13,666 bases of DNA, taken from contig DGDR01000227.1 in NCBI GenBank assembly GCA_002385545.1, positions 1-13,666 of the forward strand. Reading direction: 5' to 3'. This stretch comes from Clostridium sp. UBA3947. GTDB taxonomy: Bacteria; Bacillota; Clostridia; Clostridiales; Clostridiaceae. The first letter of the stretch is position 1; each line of letters opens with the position of its first letter. Position numbers and translations under genes: made by a program. The notes beneath the pieces were generated by a model. It had not been told where the DNA came from, did not search any database, and saw only the letters and a program-made list of their open reading frames with translations. Positions 5,941 through 13,335 of this stretch are shown one piece after another.

Positions 5941-6120
5941 TAAAAGTTAAAAATCAGAGGTCAGAAGTGAGAGGTGAGAAGTCAGACATTAAGGAAAATT
6001 TTGTGGAATGCAAAATTTATTAATTCCTTATGCTCCAACATTTCTAACATAATTTTACATTCAAGCTGAAGCTTGAAATTTAGCTCCCTTTCAGGCTCTT
6101 AATTTTTATAATTTCCTTTA
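5941..6120. repeat. Repeat-bearing spacer: tandem heptamers and inverted repeats
   Basis: The 313-bp gap 5861-6173 holds no convincing gene. Apart from promoter B and the engB terminator, it has four tandem copies of T[C/G]AGA[A/G]G plus a partial fifth (5954-5986). It also has a perfect inverted repeat AAATTTTG/CAAAATTT (5996-6018) and another, TTCAAGC/GCTTGAA, with a 4-nt loop (6060-6077). The composition looks like a small dispersed intergenic element, but no terminal repeats or target duplication are clear. Confidence 0.5.
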
Positions 6121-6123
6121 CAA

Positions 6124-6157
6124 TAAAAAAAGTAGCCTCTTTTGAGACTACTTTTAA
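6124..6157 (-). terminator. Intrinsic terminator after engB
   Basis: Stem AGTAG-C-CTC (6131-6139), TTTT loop, GAG-A-CTACT (6144-6152), with outer A/T pairs. On the minus strand it is followed by a run of seven T. It lies 17-50 nt past the engB stop. Confidence 0.85.
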
Positions 6158-6173
6158 GTAAAGGTTAAAATCT

Positions 6174-6785
6174 TTAATTTTCAACAGCTTCGCTACTATT
6201 GGCTTCTGATAGATTATCAAAAAGTTTATTAATAAGCTCTTCCCTACCTTCCTTCTTAGTGGAAGAGAAGAAAGTCAGCTCCTCATCCTTAATTTTAAGG
6301 GTTTCCTTGATAATATTTTTATTTTTACTTATTTCATTTCTAGAAAGCTTATCTGCCTTTGTAGCTATGACCTGAATAGGATAACCATGATATATTATCC
6401 AATCTATCATCAATACATCATCTTCTGTAGGCTTATGTCTGCTATCTACTAACAGAACCACTTTTTTTAGGTTATCTCTGCCAGTAAGATAATCCTCCAT
6501 AAGTTTGCCCCATTTTTCCTTTTCACCCTTAGACACCTTAGCATAGCCGTATCCTGGTAAATCTACCAAGTAAAAATCATCGTTTATTAAGAAAAAGTTT
6601 ATTAATCTAGTTTTACCAGGAGTATTACCAACCTTGGCTAGGGCTTTTCTATTGGTTAAGGCATTAATTAGGGATGATTTACCTACATTAGAACGGCCTA
6701 CAAAAGCCACTTCAACCCTATTGTCCTTAGGATATTGATTTCTACTGGCAGCAGATATTATAAATTCTGCCTTTTTAATCTCCAT
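6174..6785 (-). CDS. engB: Ribosome-assembly GTP-binding protein EngB (YsxC/YihA)
   Basis: The product is 203 residues, normal for the family. GTPase motifs are in order: G1 GRSNVGKS (30-37), G2 TPGKT (55-59), G3 DLPGYGYA (75-82), G4 TKAD (142-145) and G5 SSTKKEG (174-180). This TRAFAC GTPase binds the large-subunit precursor and is needed for 50S maturation; in Bacillus subtilis it is essential. Its ATG overlaps the lonA stop by one base (TAATG), and GGAGG lies 10 nt upstream inside lonA, so translation is probably coupled and the two genes share one mRNA. A strong terminator follows. The tail after residue 190 (EANSSEAVEN) is polar and probably not folded. Confidence 0.97.
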   Translation of the reverse strand: MEIKKAEFIISAASRNQYPKDNRVEVAFVGRSNVGKSSLINALTNRKALAKVGNTPGKTRLINFFLINDDFYLVDLPGYGYAKVSKGEKEKWGKLMEDYLTGRDNLKKVVLLVDSRHKPTEDDVLMIDWIIYHGYPIQVIATKADKLSRNEISKNKNIIKETLKIKDEELTFFSSTKKEGREELINKLFDNLSEANSSEAVEN

Positions 6786-9109
6786 TACTTGTTTTCCTCC
6801 ATTAGTGCATTCTTTAATACATCATCTATTTTTGAGGCCAGTATAAACTTCATTTTTTTCTTTATACTATCTGGTATCTTCTCCATATCCTTTTTATTGG
6901 CCTCAGGAATTATTACAGTATCAATACCGGCTCTGAAGGCTGCCAAAGTTTTCTCCTTTAGTCCACCTATAGGCAAAACTCTTCCTGTTAAGGTTATTTC
7001 TCCAGTCATTGCTACATTATGTTTAACTTTTCTTTCTCCTAAAGCAGACACTAGGGCAGTTACAATGGTAACTCCCGCAGAAGGTCCATCCTTAGGTACT
7101 GCTCCCTCTGGAACATGAATATGTATATCCTTATCCTTATAAAAATCAGGGTTTATGTTATATTCAGAAGCATGAGCTCTCACATAGCTGTATGCAGCCC
7201 TAGCGGATTCCTGCATAACCTCTCCAAGCTTTCCTGTAAGCTCTAGCTTTCCTGTACCTTCCATAATACTTGCTTCTACTGGTAAAGTATCTCCACCGTA
7301 AGCTGTCCATGCCATTCCCATAACTACCCCTACTCTATCCTCTTTATCCACCTTGTCATAAGTATAAACTGGACTTCCTAAGTACTTCTTTAGATGGTTT
7401 ACCGTTATGTTAATAGACTTCTTACCATTTTCCAGCATATCTGCTATAGATTTTCTTATTACCGCTCCAATTCTTCTTTCTAATTCTCTAACTCCAGATT
7501 CAAGGGTATAGCCTTCTATAATTGAAGAAATACAGGAGTCTGATATAGAAATAATCCCTTCCTCAATGTTATGCTCCTTTAGCACTTTAGGAATTAAGTG
7601 CTTTTTAGCAATATGTAATTTTTCCTCGTAGGTATAGCCTGAAACCTCTATAACTTCCATTCTGTCAAGAAGAGGTCTTGGTATAGTATCAAGGGTATTA
7701 GCAGTAGTAATAAACATCACATTGGATAAATCCATCTCAAGCTCTAAGTAATGATCTCTAAAGGTGCTGTTTTGCTCGGAGTCTAATACCTCCAACAATG
7801 CATCAGCTGGGTCTCCTCTAAAATCATTACTCATCTTATCAATTTCATCTAACAAAAATAAAGGATTTCTTGATTTTGCCTGCTTCATAACATATATAAT
7901 TCTACCAGGTATAGCTCCTACATATGTCTTTCTATGGCCTCTTATTTCCGCCTCATCTCTTACTCCACCAAGAGACATCCTCACGAAGTTTCTGTTTAAG
8001 GCATGAGCTACAGAACGGGCAATAGAAGTCTTTCCTACTCCTGGTGGACCAACTAAACATAGAATTGGTCCCTTTAATGATTTACTCATTTTTTTAACTG
8101 CCAGATACTCTATTATTCTATCCTTAACATCCTTTAAACCATAGTGCTCTGCCTCTAATATTTCTCTAGCTTTCTTTATATCATAATTATCCTTTGTTTC
8201 CGTAGTCCAAGGTAAATCTAATATCCAGTCCAGGTAAGTTCTTATGACATTACCCTCTGCTGAATATCCACCGGTATTACTTAATCTTTCTAATTCATAT
8301 AAGGCCTTTTCCTTAACAGGCTTGGGTAGTTTTGCCTTATTAATTCGCTGCTTATATTTGTTTATTTCCTTTTGCTCCTCATCATCTTCTCCCAATTCCT
8401 CTTGAATAGCCTTTAACTGCTCCCTTAAGTAGTACTCCTTTTGCACTTTATCAATTTTTTTCTTTACTCTAACCCCTATTTTCTTCTCTAAATTCAAGAT
8501 TTCAATTTCATTAGTTATAATAACTAGCAGCTTTTCCAGTCTGTCATTTACGTTTACTGCCTCCAATAGCTCCTGCTTTTTATCCTGCTTTAGCATTAAA
8601 TAAGAAGATACTATATCAGACAGCCTTCCAGGACTCTCTATGTCATCTAAAGTAATAAGAACCTCACTAGGCATAGTTCCTGAAAGTTTTATGTATTCAT
8701 CGAAAGCCTCCTTAATTTTTCTAATTAAGGCTTCACATTTATGATCTTCCACACACTCAGCTTCCTGAAGCACTTCAACTTCTACCTTAAAGTAAGGTTC
8801 TTCCTGAATGTATTTTACGATCTTAGCTCTGCTTTTCCCCTCCACTAAGACCCTAACCGTATCCCCTGGTAACTTTAGCAGCTGCTTTATACTACACAGG
8901 GTACCTATATCAAATATATCATCTATATGTGGATTTTCTATTTTCGCATCCTTCTGAGCTATAAGAAATATTTCCTGTCCATTTAGCATGGCTTCTTCTA
9001 AAGCTTGAATGGACTTTTCTCTACCTACATCAAAATGCAAAACCATATATGGAAATATTGTTATCCCTCTTAAGGGAATAAGAGGTAACTCTCTATTTTC
9101 TTTTCCCAT
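6785..9109 (-). CDS. lon: ATP-dependent protease Lon (LonA)
   Basis: The product is 774 residues, full length for bacterial LonA. The N-terminal substrate-binding domain begins at ELPLIPLRGITIFP (about 7-20) and is followed by a coiled-coil stretch (about 200-270). The AAA+ module has Walker A GPPGVGKT (354-361) and Walker B LFLLDEID (417-424). The protease domain has the catalytic dyad Ser677 in PKDGPSAG and Lys720 in GGLKEKT, matching Escherichia coli S679/K722. As a cytoplasmic hexamer it degrades misfolded proteins and selected regulators. The start at 9109 has only a modest ribosome binding site (AGGGTAGG upstream), but the N-terminus is right for the family. It has its own promoter (9189-9217) and a hairpin in its leader, and it overlaps engB. 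No CIRCE or CtsR operator was seen. Confidence 0.97.
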   Translation of the reverse strand: MGKENRELPLIPLRGITIFPYMVLHFDVGREKSIQALEEAMLNGQEIFLIAQKDAKIENPHIDDIFDIGTLCSIKQLLKLPGDTVRVLVEGKSRAKIVKYIQEEPYFKVEVEVLQEAECVEDHKCEALIRKIKEAFDEYIKLSGTMPSEVLITLDDIESPGRLSDIVSSYLMLKQDKKQELLEAVNVNDRLEKLLVIITNEIEILNLEKKIGVRVKKKIDKVQKEYYLREQLKAIQEELGEDDEEQKEINKYKQRINKAKLPKPVKEKALYELERLSNTGGYSAEGNVIRTYLDWILDLPWTTETKDNYDIKKAREILEAEHYGLKDVKDRIIEYLAVKKMSKSLKGPILCLVGPPGVGKTSIARSVAHALNRNFVRMSLGGVRDEAEIRGHRKTYVGAIPGRIIYVMKQAKSRNPLFLLDEIDKMSNDFRGDPADALLEVLDSEQNSTFRDHYLELEMDLSNVMFITTANTLDTIPRPLLDRMEVIEVSGYTYEEKLHIAKKHLIPKVLKEHNIEEGIISISDSCISSIIEGYTLESGVRELERRIGAVIRKSIADMLENGKKSINITVNHLKKYLGSPVYTYDKVDKEDRVGVVMGMAWTAYGGDTLPVEASIMEGTGKLELTGKLGEVMQESARAAYSYVRAHASEYNINPDFYKDKDIHIHVPEGAVPKDGPSAGVTIVTALVSALGERKVKHNVAMTGEITLTGRVLPIGGLKEKTLAAFRAGIDTVIIPEANKKDMEKIPDSIKKKMKFILASKIDDVLKNALMEENK

Positions 9110-9154
9110 AACCGACCTACCCTCACTTTCTACGCAGATTTTTCAGTATTCTCT

Positions 9155-9180
9155 AGCCATAAAGTAGGAATTTTACGGCT
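9155..9180 (-). promoter_or_regulatory. Hairpin in the lonA leader
   Basis: On the minus strand AGCCGTAAA and TTTATGGCT can form a 9-bp stem with one G-U pair around an 8-nt loop. The pair would be a mismatch (A/C) on the plus strand, which favours a role in the lonA mRNA leader. It lies just after the predicted transcription start. Confidence 0.35.
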
Positions 9181-9188
9181 TTACTTAT

Positions 9189-9217
9189 ATTTAATATTAA
9201 TTTTACTTAATAGTCAA
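9189..9217 (-). promoter_or_regulatory. Sigma-A-type promoter of lonA-engB
   Basis: On the minus strand: TTGACT (9217-9212), 17 nt, TTAAAT (9194-9189). It gives a start near 9182 and a leader of about 73 nt. Confidence 0.6.
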
Positions 9218-9296
9218 TAACGTATAAGCTATTAATTCAAGACCTTCCCTAATAGAAGCCACATCCAAAAGAACCTAGAAAAATTGGATTACGAGT

Positions 9297-9326
9297 AAAT
9301 AAGCTTGCGATGGCGCAAGCTTATTT
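9297..9326 (-). terminator. Inverted repeat terminator after lonB
   Basis: Perfect 13-bp stem AAATAAGCTTGCG (9297-9309), loop ATGG, CGCAAGCTTATTT (9314-9326), 40 nt past the lonB stop. The tail is only CTTATTTA, so the U-run is weak; the length and position still favour a terminator. Confidence 0.7.
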
Positions 9327-9366
9327 CTAAATATGCAACCGTAACTATATAATAATAATTGTAATT

Positions 9367-11049
9367 CTATACAATACTAGGTTTAGCTGATTTTATTCCT
9401 ATATTATTATCTTTCTCAATGCAAATTTCATTATCAGATAGCTTATCCTCGAAAATATAGGGTATTACTTCCTTAATATGACTTACCGCTATTAACTCAA
9501 TATCCTCAAGGTCCTTATGACTATCTACCCAATTATCCTTTGGTATAATAACTTTTGTAACTCCAGCCTTTTTGGCAGCAGCTATCTTAGCATTTATACC
9601 ACCTACTGCCTTTACTTCTCCATGTAAGGATATTTCTCCTGTCATAGCAATCTTATTACTTATAGGTATACCCTTAATTGCACTGTAAATAGCACAGGTG
9701 ATACTAATACCAGCAGAAGGACCATCCACTGGTGCTCCTCCAGGAAAATTTACATGTATATCATATTCCTCACAAGGAATATCAAAAATATTTTCCAAAA
9801 CAGTAAGAGCATTTTCTACAGAACATTTAGCATTGCTCTTTCTAATTATCTTTCTATTTATAGATGAGATTTCTTCCTCATCTACAATACCAGTAACCTT
9901 CACTTTTCCTTTATTAAATTTTACTTGATTAGCTGCAGCCTCTATCTCCATCAACGCTCCTATATTTGCACCATATACTGCCAAGCCATTAACATATCCA
10001 ACCTTAGGCTTATCTTTTATAGCTTTTTCCACTCTTATGGTGTAGGCCCCGTTTTCTATAGACCACTGTACATCATCAGCACTAATAAGCTTACGGCCGT
10101 CATTGAAGGCAATTCCTGCCGCTAATTGTATTAAGTTAACTGCCTCTCTGCCATTACTACAGAATTTTCCTATTAAGGATAGAGCCTCTTCATCTATATC
10201 CAAACCTATTTTATTAACGGCATTCTTAGCAATAAGCATTATATCCTCGCACTGTAAGGCCTTAAAAAAAATTTCAATACACCTAGATCTAATAGCAGGA
10301 GAAATTTCCTCTGGACTTCTGGTAGTGGCACCTATTAATCTAAAATCTGCTGGAAGTCCATTTTCAAATATTTCCTTTATATATGGTGGTATATTGGGAT
10401 CCTCGGAGCTATAATAGACACTATCAAAAAATACCTTTCTATCTTCCAATACCTTTAAAAGCTTATTAAGCACTATAGGCTGCAATTCTCCTATTTCATC
10501 TATAAATAAAATACCACCATGAGCCTTTGTTACTGCACCGGGTTTTGGTTGAGGAATCCCTGCTACCCCCAAAGCACCGGCTCCTTGGTATATAGGATCA
10601 TGCACTGACCCAATAAGTGGATCAGCAATACCCCTTTCGTCATACCTGATTGTTGTAGCATCAATCTCCACAAACTTACTATCCTTTGTAAAAGGAGAAT
10701 CTCCTTGTTTTTTTGCATACTCTAGCACCAGTCTGGCTGCAGCGGTTTTACCCACCCCTGGTGGACCATAAATAATTACATGTTGAGGATTTCTTCCGCA
10801 CAAAGCCGCTTTAAGGGCCTTTATACCGTCTTCTTGACCTACAATCTCCTGATAGCTTGTAGGTCTGCTTTTTTCCGTCAATGGCTCTGTTAAACTTAAA
10901 GCCCTCATCCTTCTCAATTTTTCCATTTCTTTTTTATTTTCTTTATCTATTACCACTTTATTAGAAGTCTGTCCTTTTAAGGCATTTAAAAAATATACTC
11001 CTGTAACTATGGTAAAAAAGAATTGAATAATAATTAATATATTAATCAT
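9367..11049 (-). CDS. lonB: Membrane-anchored ATP-dependent protease LonB (sporulation type)
   Basis: The product is 560 residues from the ATG at 11049. An in-frame GTG at 11055 is possible, but it would place the only purine-rich site (AAGGTGG) inside the gene. Residues about 2-22 are one hydrophobic segment (INILIIIQFFFTIVTGVYFL), as in Bacillus subtilis LonB, in place of the large LonA N-domain. The AAA+ domain has Walker A GPPGVGKT (95-102) and Walker B LFIDE (181-185). The protease domain has Ser445 in PVDGPSAG and Lys488 in GGINAK, so the Ser-Lys dyad is intact. In Bacillus, lonB lies next to lonA and is made in the forespore under sigma-F. The same adjacency here supports a spore-forming host. 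A terminator precedes (clpX) and follows it, so it is probably transcribed alone. Confidence 0.95.
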   Translation of the reverse strand: MINILIIIQFFFTIVTGVYFLNALKGQTSNKVVIDKENKKEMEKLRRMRALSLTEPLTEKSRPTSYQEIVGQEDGIKALKAALCGRNPQHVIIYGPPGVGKTAAARLVLEYAKKQGDSPFTKDSKFVEIDATTIRYDERGIADPLIGSVHDPIYQGAGALGVAGIPQPKPGAVTKAHGGILFIDEIGELQPIVLNKLLKVLEDRKVFFDSVYYSSEDPNIPPYIKEIFENGLPADFRLIGATTRSPEEISPAIRSRCIEIFFKALQCEDIMLIAKNAVNKIGLDIDEEALSLIGKFCSNGREAVNLIQLAAGIAFNDGRKLISADDVQWSIENGAYTIRVEKAIKDKPKVGYVNGLAVYGANIGALMEIEAAANQVKFNKGKVKVTGIVDEEEISSINRKIIRKSNAKCSVENALTVLENIFDIPCEEYDIHVNFPGGAPVDGPSAGISITCAIYSAIKGIPISNKIAMTGEISLHGEVKAVGGINAKIAAAKKAGVTKVIIPKDNWVDSHKDLEDIELIAVSHIKEVIPYIFEDKLSDNEICIEKDNNIGIKSAKPSIV

Positions 11050-11157
11050 TGCCACCTTAGGCTTTAAGCTGCGGAATAAAGCCTTCTACCTTCCTTTCCA
11101 CAATAATCATAATATGCTTTTTTAAACTGATATCTCTATTATTTACCATAGTTACGT

Positions 11158-11185
11158 TTTATATTCTTCACCATAAAAAAATCAA
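11158..11185 (-). promoter_or_regulatory. Candidate lonB promoter overlapping the clpX terminator
   Basis: On the minus strand: TTGATT (11185-11180), 16 nt, TATAAA (11163-11158). The -35 box lies in the descending arm and U-run of the clpX terminator. A sigma-F-like alternative (GAATA, about 14 nt, GGTAAATAA) lies just downstream but fits the -10 consensus poorly. Confidence 0.35.
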
Positions 11186-11207
11186 GAGCAGGGAAATCCT
11201 TGCTCTT
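11174..11207 (-). terminator. Intrinsic terminator after clpX
   Basis: On the minus strand AAGAGCA-A-GG, ATTT loop, CC-C-TGCTCTT, then GATTTTTTTA. It begins 4 nt after the clpX stop at 11211. Confidence 0.88.
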
Positions 11208-11210
11208 AAT

Positions 11211-12500
11211 TTATGCTGTTTCAATGCCCTTTCGGCTTTTAGCTTTCTTTGACTTTATTGGTAACCTTTTTTGTCCTTCCGTTAATTCTACTTGAGGTTG
11301 TTTAGTGCTTAAGGTTTCCTTGGTCACTATTACTTTTGATATTTGATCATTAGAAGGTATTTCAAACATTATATCCTTCATTACATCTTCAATAATAGCC
11401 CTCAAGCCTCTTGCTCCTGTGTTTCTCTCTAAAGCTTCTTCGGCAATTGCTTCAACTGCGTCATCAGTAAATTCTAATTCTACGTTATCCATTTCAAACA
11501 ATTTCTTGTATTGCTTTATAAGGGCATTCTTAGGTTGGGTTAATATATTTACTAGAGCATGCTTATCTAAAGCATCCAAAGTAACTACAATAGGAATTCT
11601 TCCTACAAATTCAGGAATGAGACCAAACTTCAAAAGATCTCCAGGTAAAATTTCCTTTAACATCTTACCTATATCCTTCTCAGCCTTAGACTGAATTTTT
11701 GCCCCAAAGCCTATGGAACTATTTCTTGTCCTTTTTTCTATTATCTTCTCTATACCATCAAAAGCTCCTCCACAAATAAATAATATGTTAGTAGTATTTA
11801 TTTGTATGAACTCTTGATGTGGATGCTTTCTACCTCCCTGTGGTGGTACAGAAGCAATAGTTCCTTCTAAAATCTTTAACAGAGCCTGCTGTACACCTTC
11901 ACCAGAAACATCCCTTGTTATAGAAGGATTTTCAGATTTTCTTGCTATCTTGTCAATTTCGTCAATGTAAATTATACCTTTTTCTGCTCTTTCAATATCG
12001 TAATCTGCATTTTGAATTAGCTTTAAAAGTATATTTTCTACATCTTCACCAACGTATCCAGCCTCTGTTAAAGTTGTAGCATCAGCAATAGCAAAAGGTA
12101 CATTGAGAAATCTTGCCAAGGTTTGGGCAAGAAGGGTCTTTCCTGAACCAGTAGGTCCTAATAGTAGAATATTACTTTTTTGTAATTCTACATCACTATC
12201 ATTATTGTTGCTATTAATTCGCTTATAATGATTATAAACGGCTACAGCTAAAGACTTTTTAGCATCATCCTGGCCTATAACATACTGGTCAAGATAGCTC
12301 TTAATCTCTGCTGGTTTTGGTAATGTATTTACGTCTAACTGAATATTGTCTTCAAATTCATCTGCGATAATTTCTGAGCATAGTTCAATACATTCATCAC
12401 AGATATAGACCCCTGGGCCTGCTATAAGTCTCCTAACCTGGTCCTGATTTTTACCACAAAAGGAACACTTAAGTTGCTTTTTATCATCATATTTTACCAT
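11211..12500 (-). CDS. clpX: ClpX, unfoldase subunit of the ClpXP protease
   Basis: The product is 429 residues. Its zinc-binding domain has Cys12, Cys15, Cys34 and Cys37 (CSFC and CDEC). The AAA+ module has Walker A GPTGSGKT (115-122), the pore loop GYVG (148-151), Walker B IIYIDEID (176-183), the RKH loop (224-226), the ClpP-docking IGF loop (263-265) and sensor 2 GARGLR (362-367). All catalytic and docking features are present. The hexamer unfolds tagged or specific substrates and feeds them to ClpP. The ATG at 12500 follows GAGGTG (12506-12511) by 5 nt. Only 65 nt separate it from clpP, with no terminator, so the two are probably co-transcribed. A strong terminator follows. The last 20 residues are Lys/Arg-rich (KSKKAKSRKG), a variable tail in the family. 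Confidence 0.98.
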   Translation of the reverse strand: MVKYDDKKQLKCSFCGKNQDQVRRLIAGPGVYICDECIELCSEIIADEFEDNIQLDVNTLPKPAEIKSYLDQYVIGQDDAKKSLAVAVYNHYKRINSNNNDSDVELQKSNILLLGPTGSGKTLLAQTLARFLNVPFAIADATTLTEAGYVGEDVENILLKLIQNADYDIERAEKGIIYIDEIDKIARKSENPSITRDVSGEGVQQALLKILEGTIASVPPQGGRKHPHQEFIQINTTNILFICGGAFDGIEKIIEKRTRNSSIGFGAKIQSKAEKDIGKMLKEILPGDLLKFGLIPEFVGRIPIVVTLDALDKHALVNILTQPKNALIKQYKKLFEMDNVELEFTDDAVEAIAEEALERNTGARGLRAIIEDVMKDIMFEIPSNDQISKVIVTKETLSTKQPQVELTEGQKRLPIKSKKAKSRKGIETA

Positions 12501-12565
12501 CCAAACACCTCGCTAATGGTTATTGCGCCAAACATCCCCACAACTAATACGGAAGTATAATTATA

Positions 12566-13168
12566 CTATTTGCTTTCATTTGATATATTATTCTTAATAA
12601 GCACTTTATCAATAAGGCCATACTCCATTGCTTCATTAGCTGTCATGAAATAATCTCTTTCAACATCTTGCTTTATCTTCTCCAATGGCTGACCAGTTCT
12701 TTCGCTTAAAATTTGATTTAAACTATCTTTCATTCTTAATATTCTTTTAGCATGTATATCTATATCAGTAGCCTGACCTTTAAATCCACCTAAAGGCTGA
12801 TGTATCATTATTTCGCTATTTGGTAAAGCAAATCTCTTACCTTTAGCACCAGCTGCTAATAGGAACGCTCCCATTGATGCTGCCATTCCAATACAGATAG
12901 TGCTAACATCAGGCTTAATATATTGCATTGTGTCATAAATAGCCATTCCAGAAGTTATAGATCCTCCTGGGCTGTTTATGTATAAATAAATGTCCTTATC
13001 AGGATCTTCACTTTCCAAAAACAACAATTGAGCAACTACTAAGCTTGCTGTTACATCGTTAACTTCATCACTAAGCATTATTATTCTGTCTTTCAACAAT
13101 CTAGAATAAATATCGTAGGATCTTTCTCCTCTATTGGTTTGCTCAACTACTACTGGTACTAAACTCAT
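12566..13168 (-). CDS. clpP: ClpP, catalytic subunit of the Clp protease
   Basis: The product is 200 residues from the ATG at 13168. A longer reading to 13210 adds 14 residues not found in ClpP and would put the ribosome binding site AGGAGGG (13175-13181) inside the gene. With this start the Ser-His-Asp triad falls at Ser98 (GMAASMG), His123 (MIHQPLGG) and Asp172 (ERDYFM), the same numbers as in Bacillus subtilis ClpP. The N-terminus MSLVPVVVEQTNRGERSYDIYSRLL (in two parts) fits the axial-loop region. ClpP forms a 14-subunit chamber that degrades substrates delivered by ClpX or other Clp ATPases. It is the only clpP in view. The stop overlaps a 14-bp AT palindrome (12554-12567). Confidence 0.98.
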   Translation of the reverse strand: MSLVPVVVEQTNRGERSYDIYSRLLKDRIIMLSDEVNDVTASLVVAQLLFLESEDPDKDIYLYINSPGGSITSGMAIYDTMQYIKPDVSTICIGMAASMGAFLLAAGAKGKRFALPNSEIMIHQPLGGFKGQATDIDIHAKRILRMKDSLNQILSERTGQPLEKIKQDVERDYFMTANEAMEYGLIDKVLIKNNISNESK

Positions 13169-13217
13169 ATAACTCCCTCCTATAACCTTTATATTCAATC
13201 TTCTCAACAAATCTATA

Positions 13218-13245
13218 AAATTAAATAAGAATCTTTTGTACTCAA
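13218..13245 (-). promoter_or_regulatory. Weak candidate promoter of clpP
   Basis: On the minus strand: TTGAGT (13245-13240), 16 nt, TAATTT (13223-13218), giving a start near 13211. Other AT-rich choices exist in this spacer. Confidence 0.3.
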
Positions 13246-13291
13246 TATAAAGTATATGCTAGCACTACTATTTTGACCTTATATTTTCCAA

Positions 13292-13327
13292 ATTATAATT
13301 GCCAAAAATTGTTCTGGCAATTATAAT
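13292..13327 (-). terminator. Inverted repeat after tig
   Basis: Perfect 13-bp stem ATTATAATTGCCA (13292-13304) and TGGCAATTATAAT (13315-13327) with a 10-nt loop, 8 nt past the tig stop. The minus-strand tail is only TTTGGAAAAT, so termination may be partial and some reading into clpP is possible. Confidence 0.55.
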
Positions 13328-13335
13328 GCTAACTA

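Noticed and set aside
5601..6023. Plus-strand open frame across the 127-residue gene and its promoter
   Set aside because: It is mostly the shadow of the minus-strand gene, has no ribosome binding site, and continues into the heptamer repeat.
12554..12567. PerR box at the palindrome AGTATAATTATACT
   Set aside because: It lacks the 7-1-7 layout and the TTATAAT ends, and it overlaps the clpP stop codon, where a repressor site is unlikely.
13169..13210. N-terminal extension of ClpP to 13210
   Set aside because: It would place the AGGAGGG ribosome binding site inside the gene and shift the catalytic triad away from the family numbering.
13268..13280. CtsR operator upstream of clpP
   Set aside because: The minus strand has one half (GGTCAAA), but the second tandem half is missing, so it is not a proper CtsR site.
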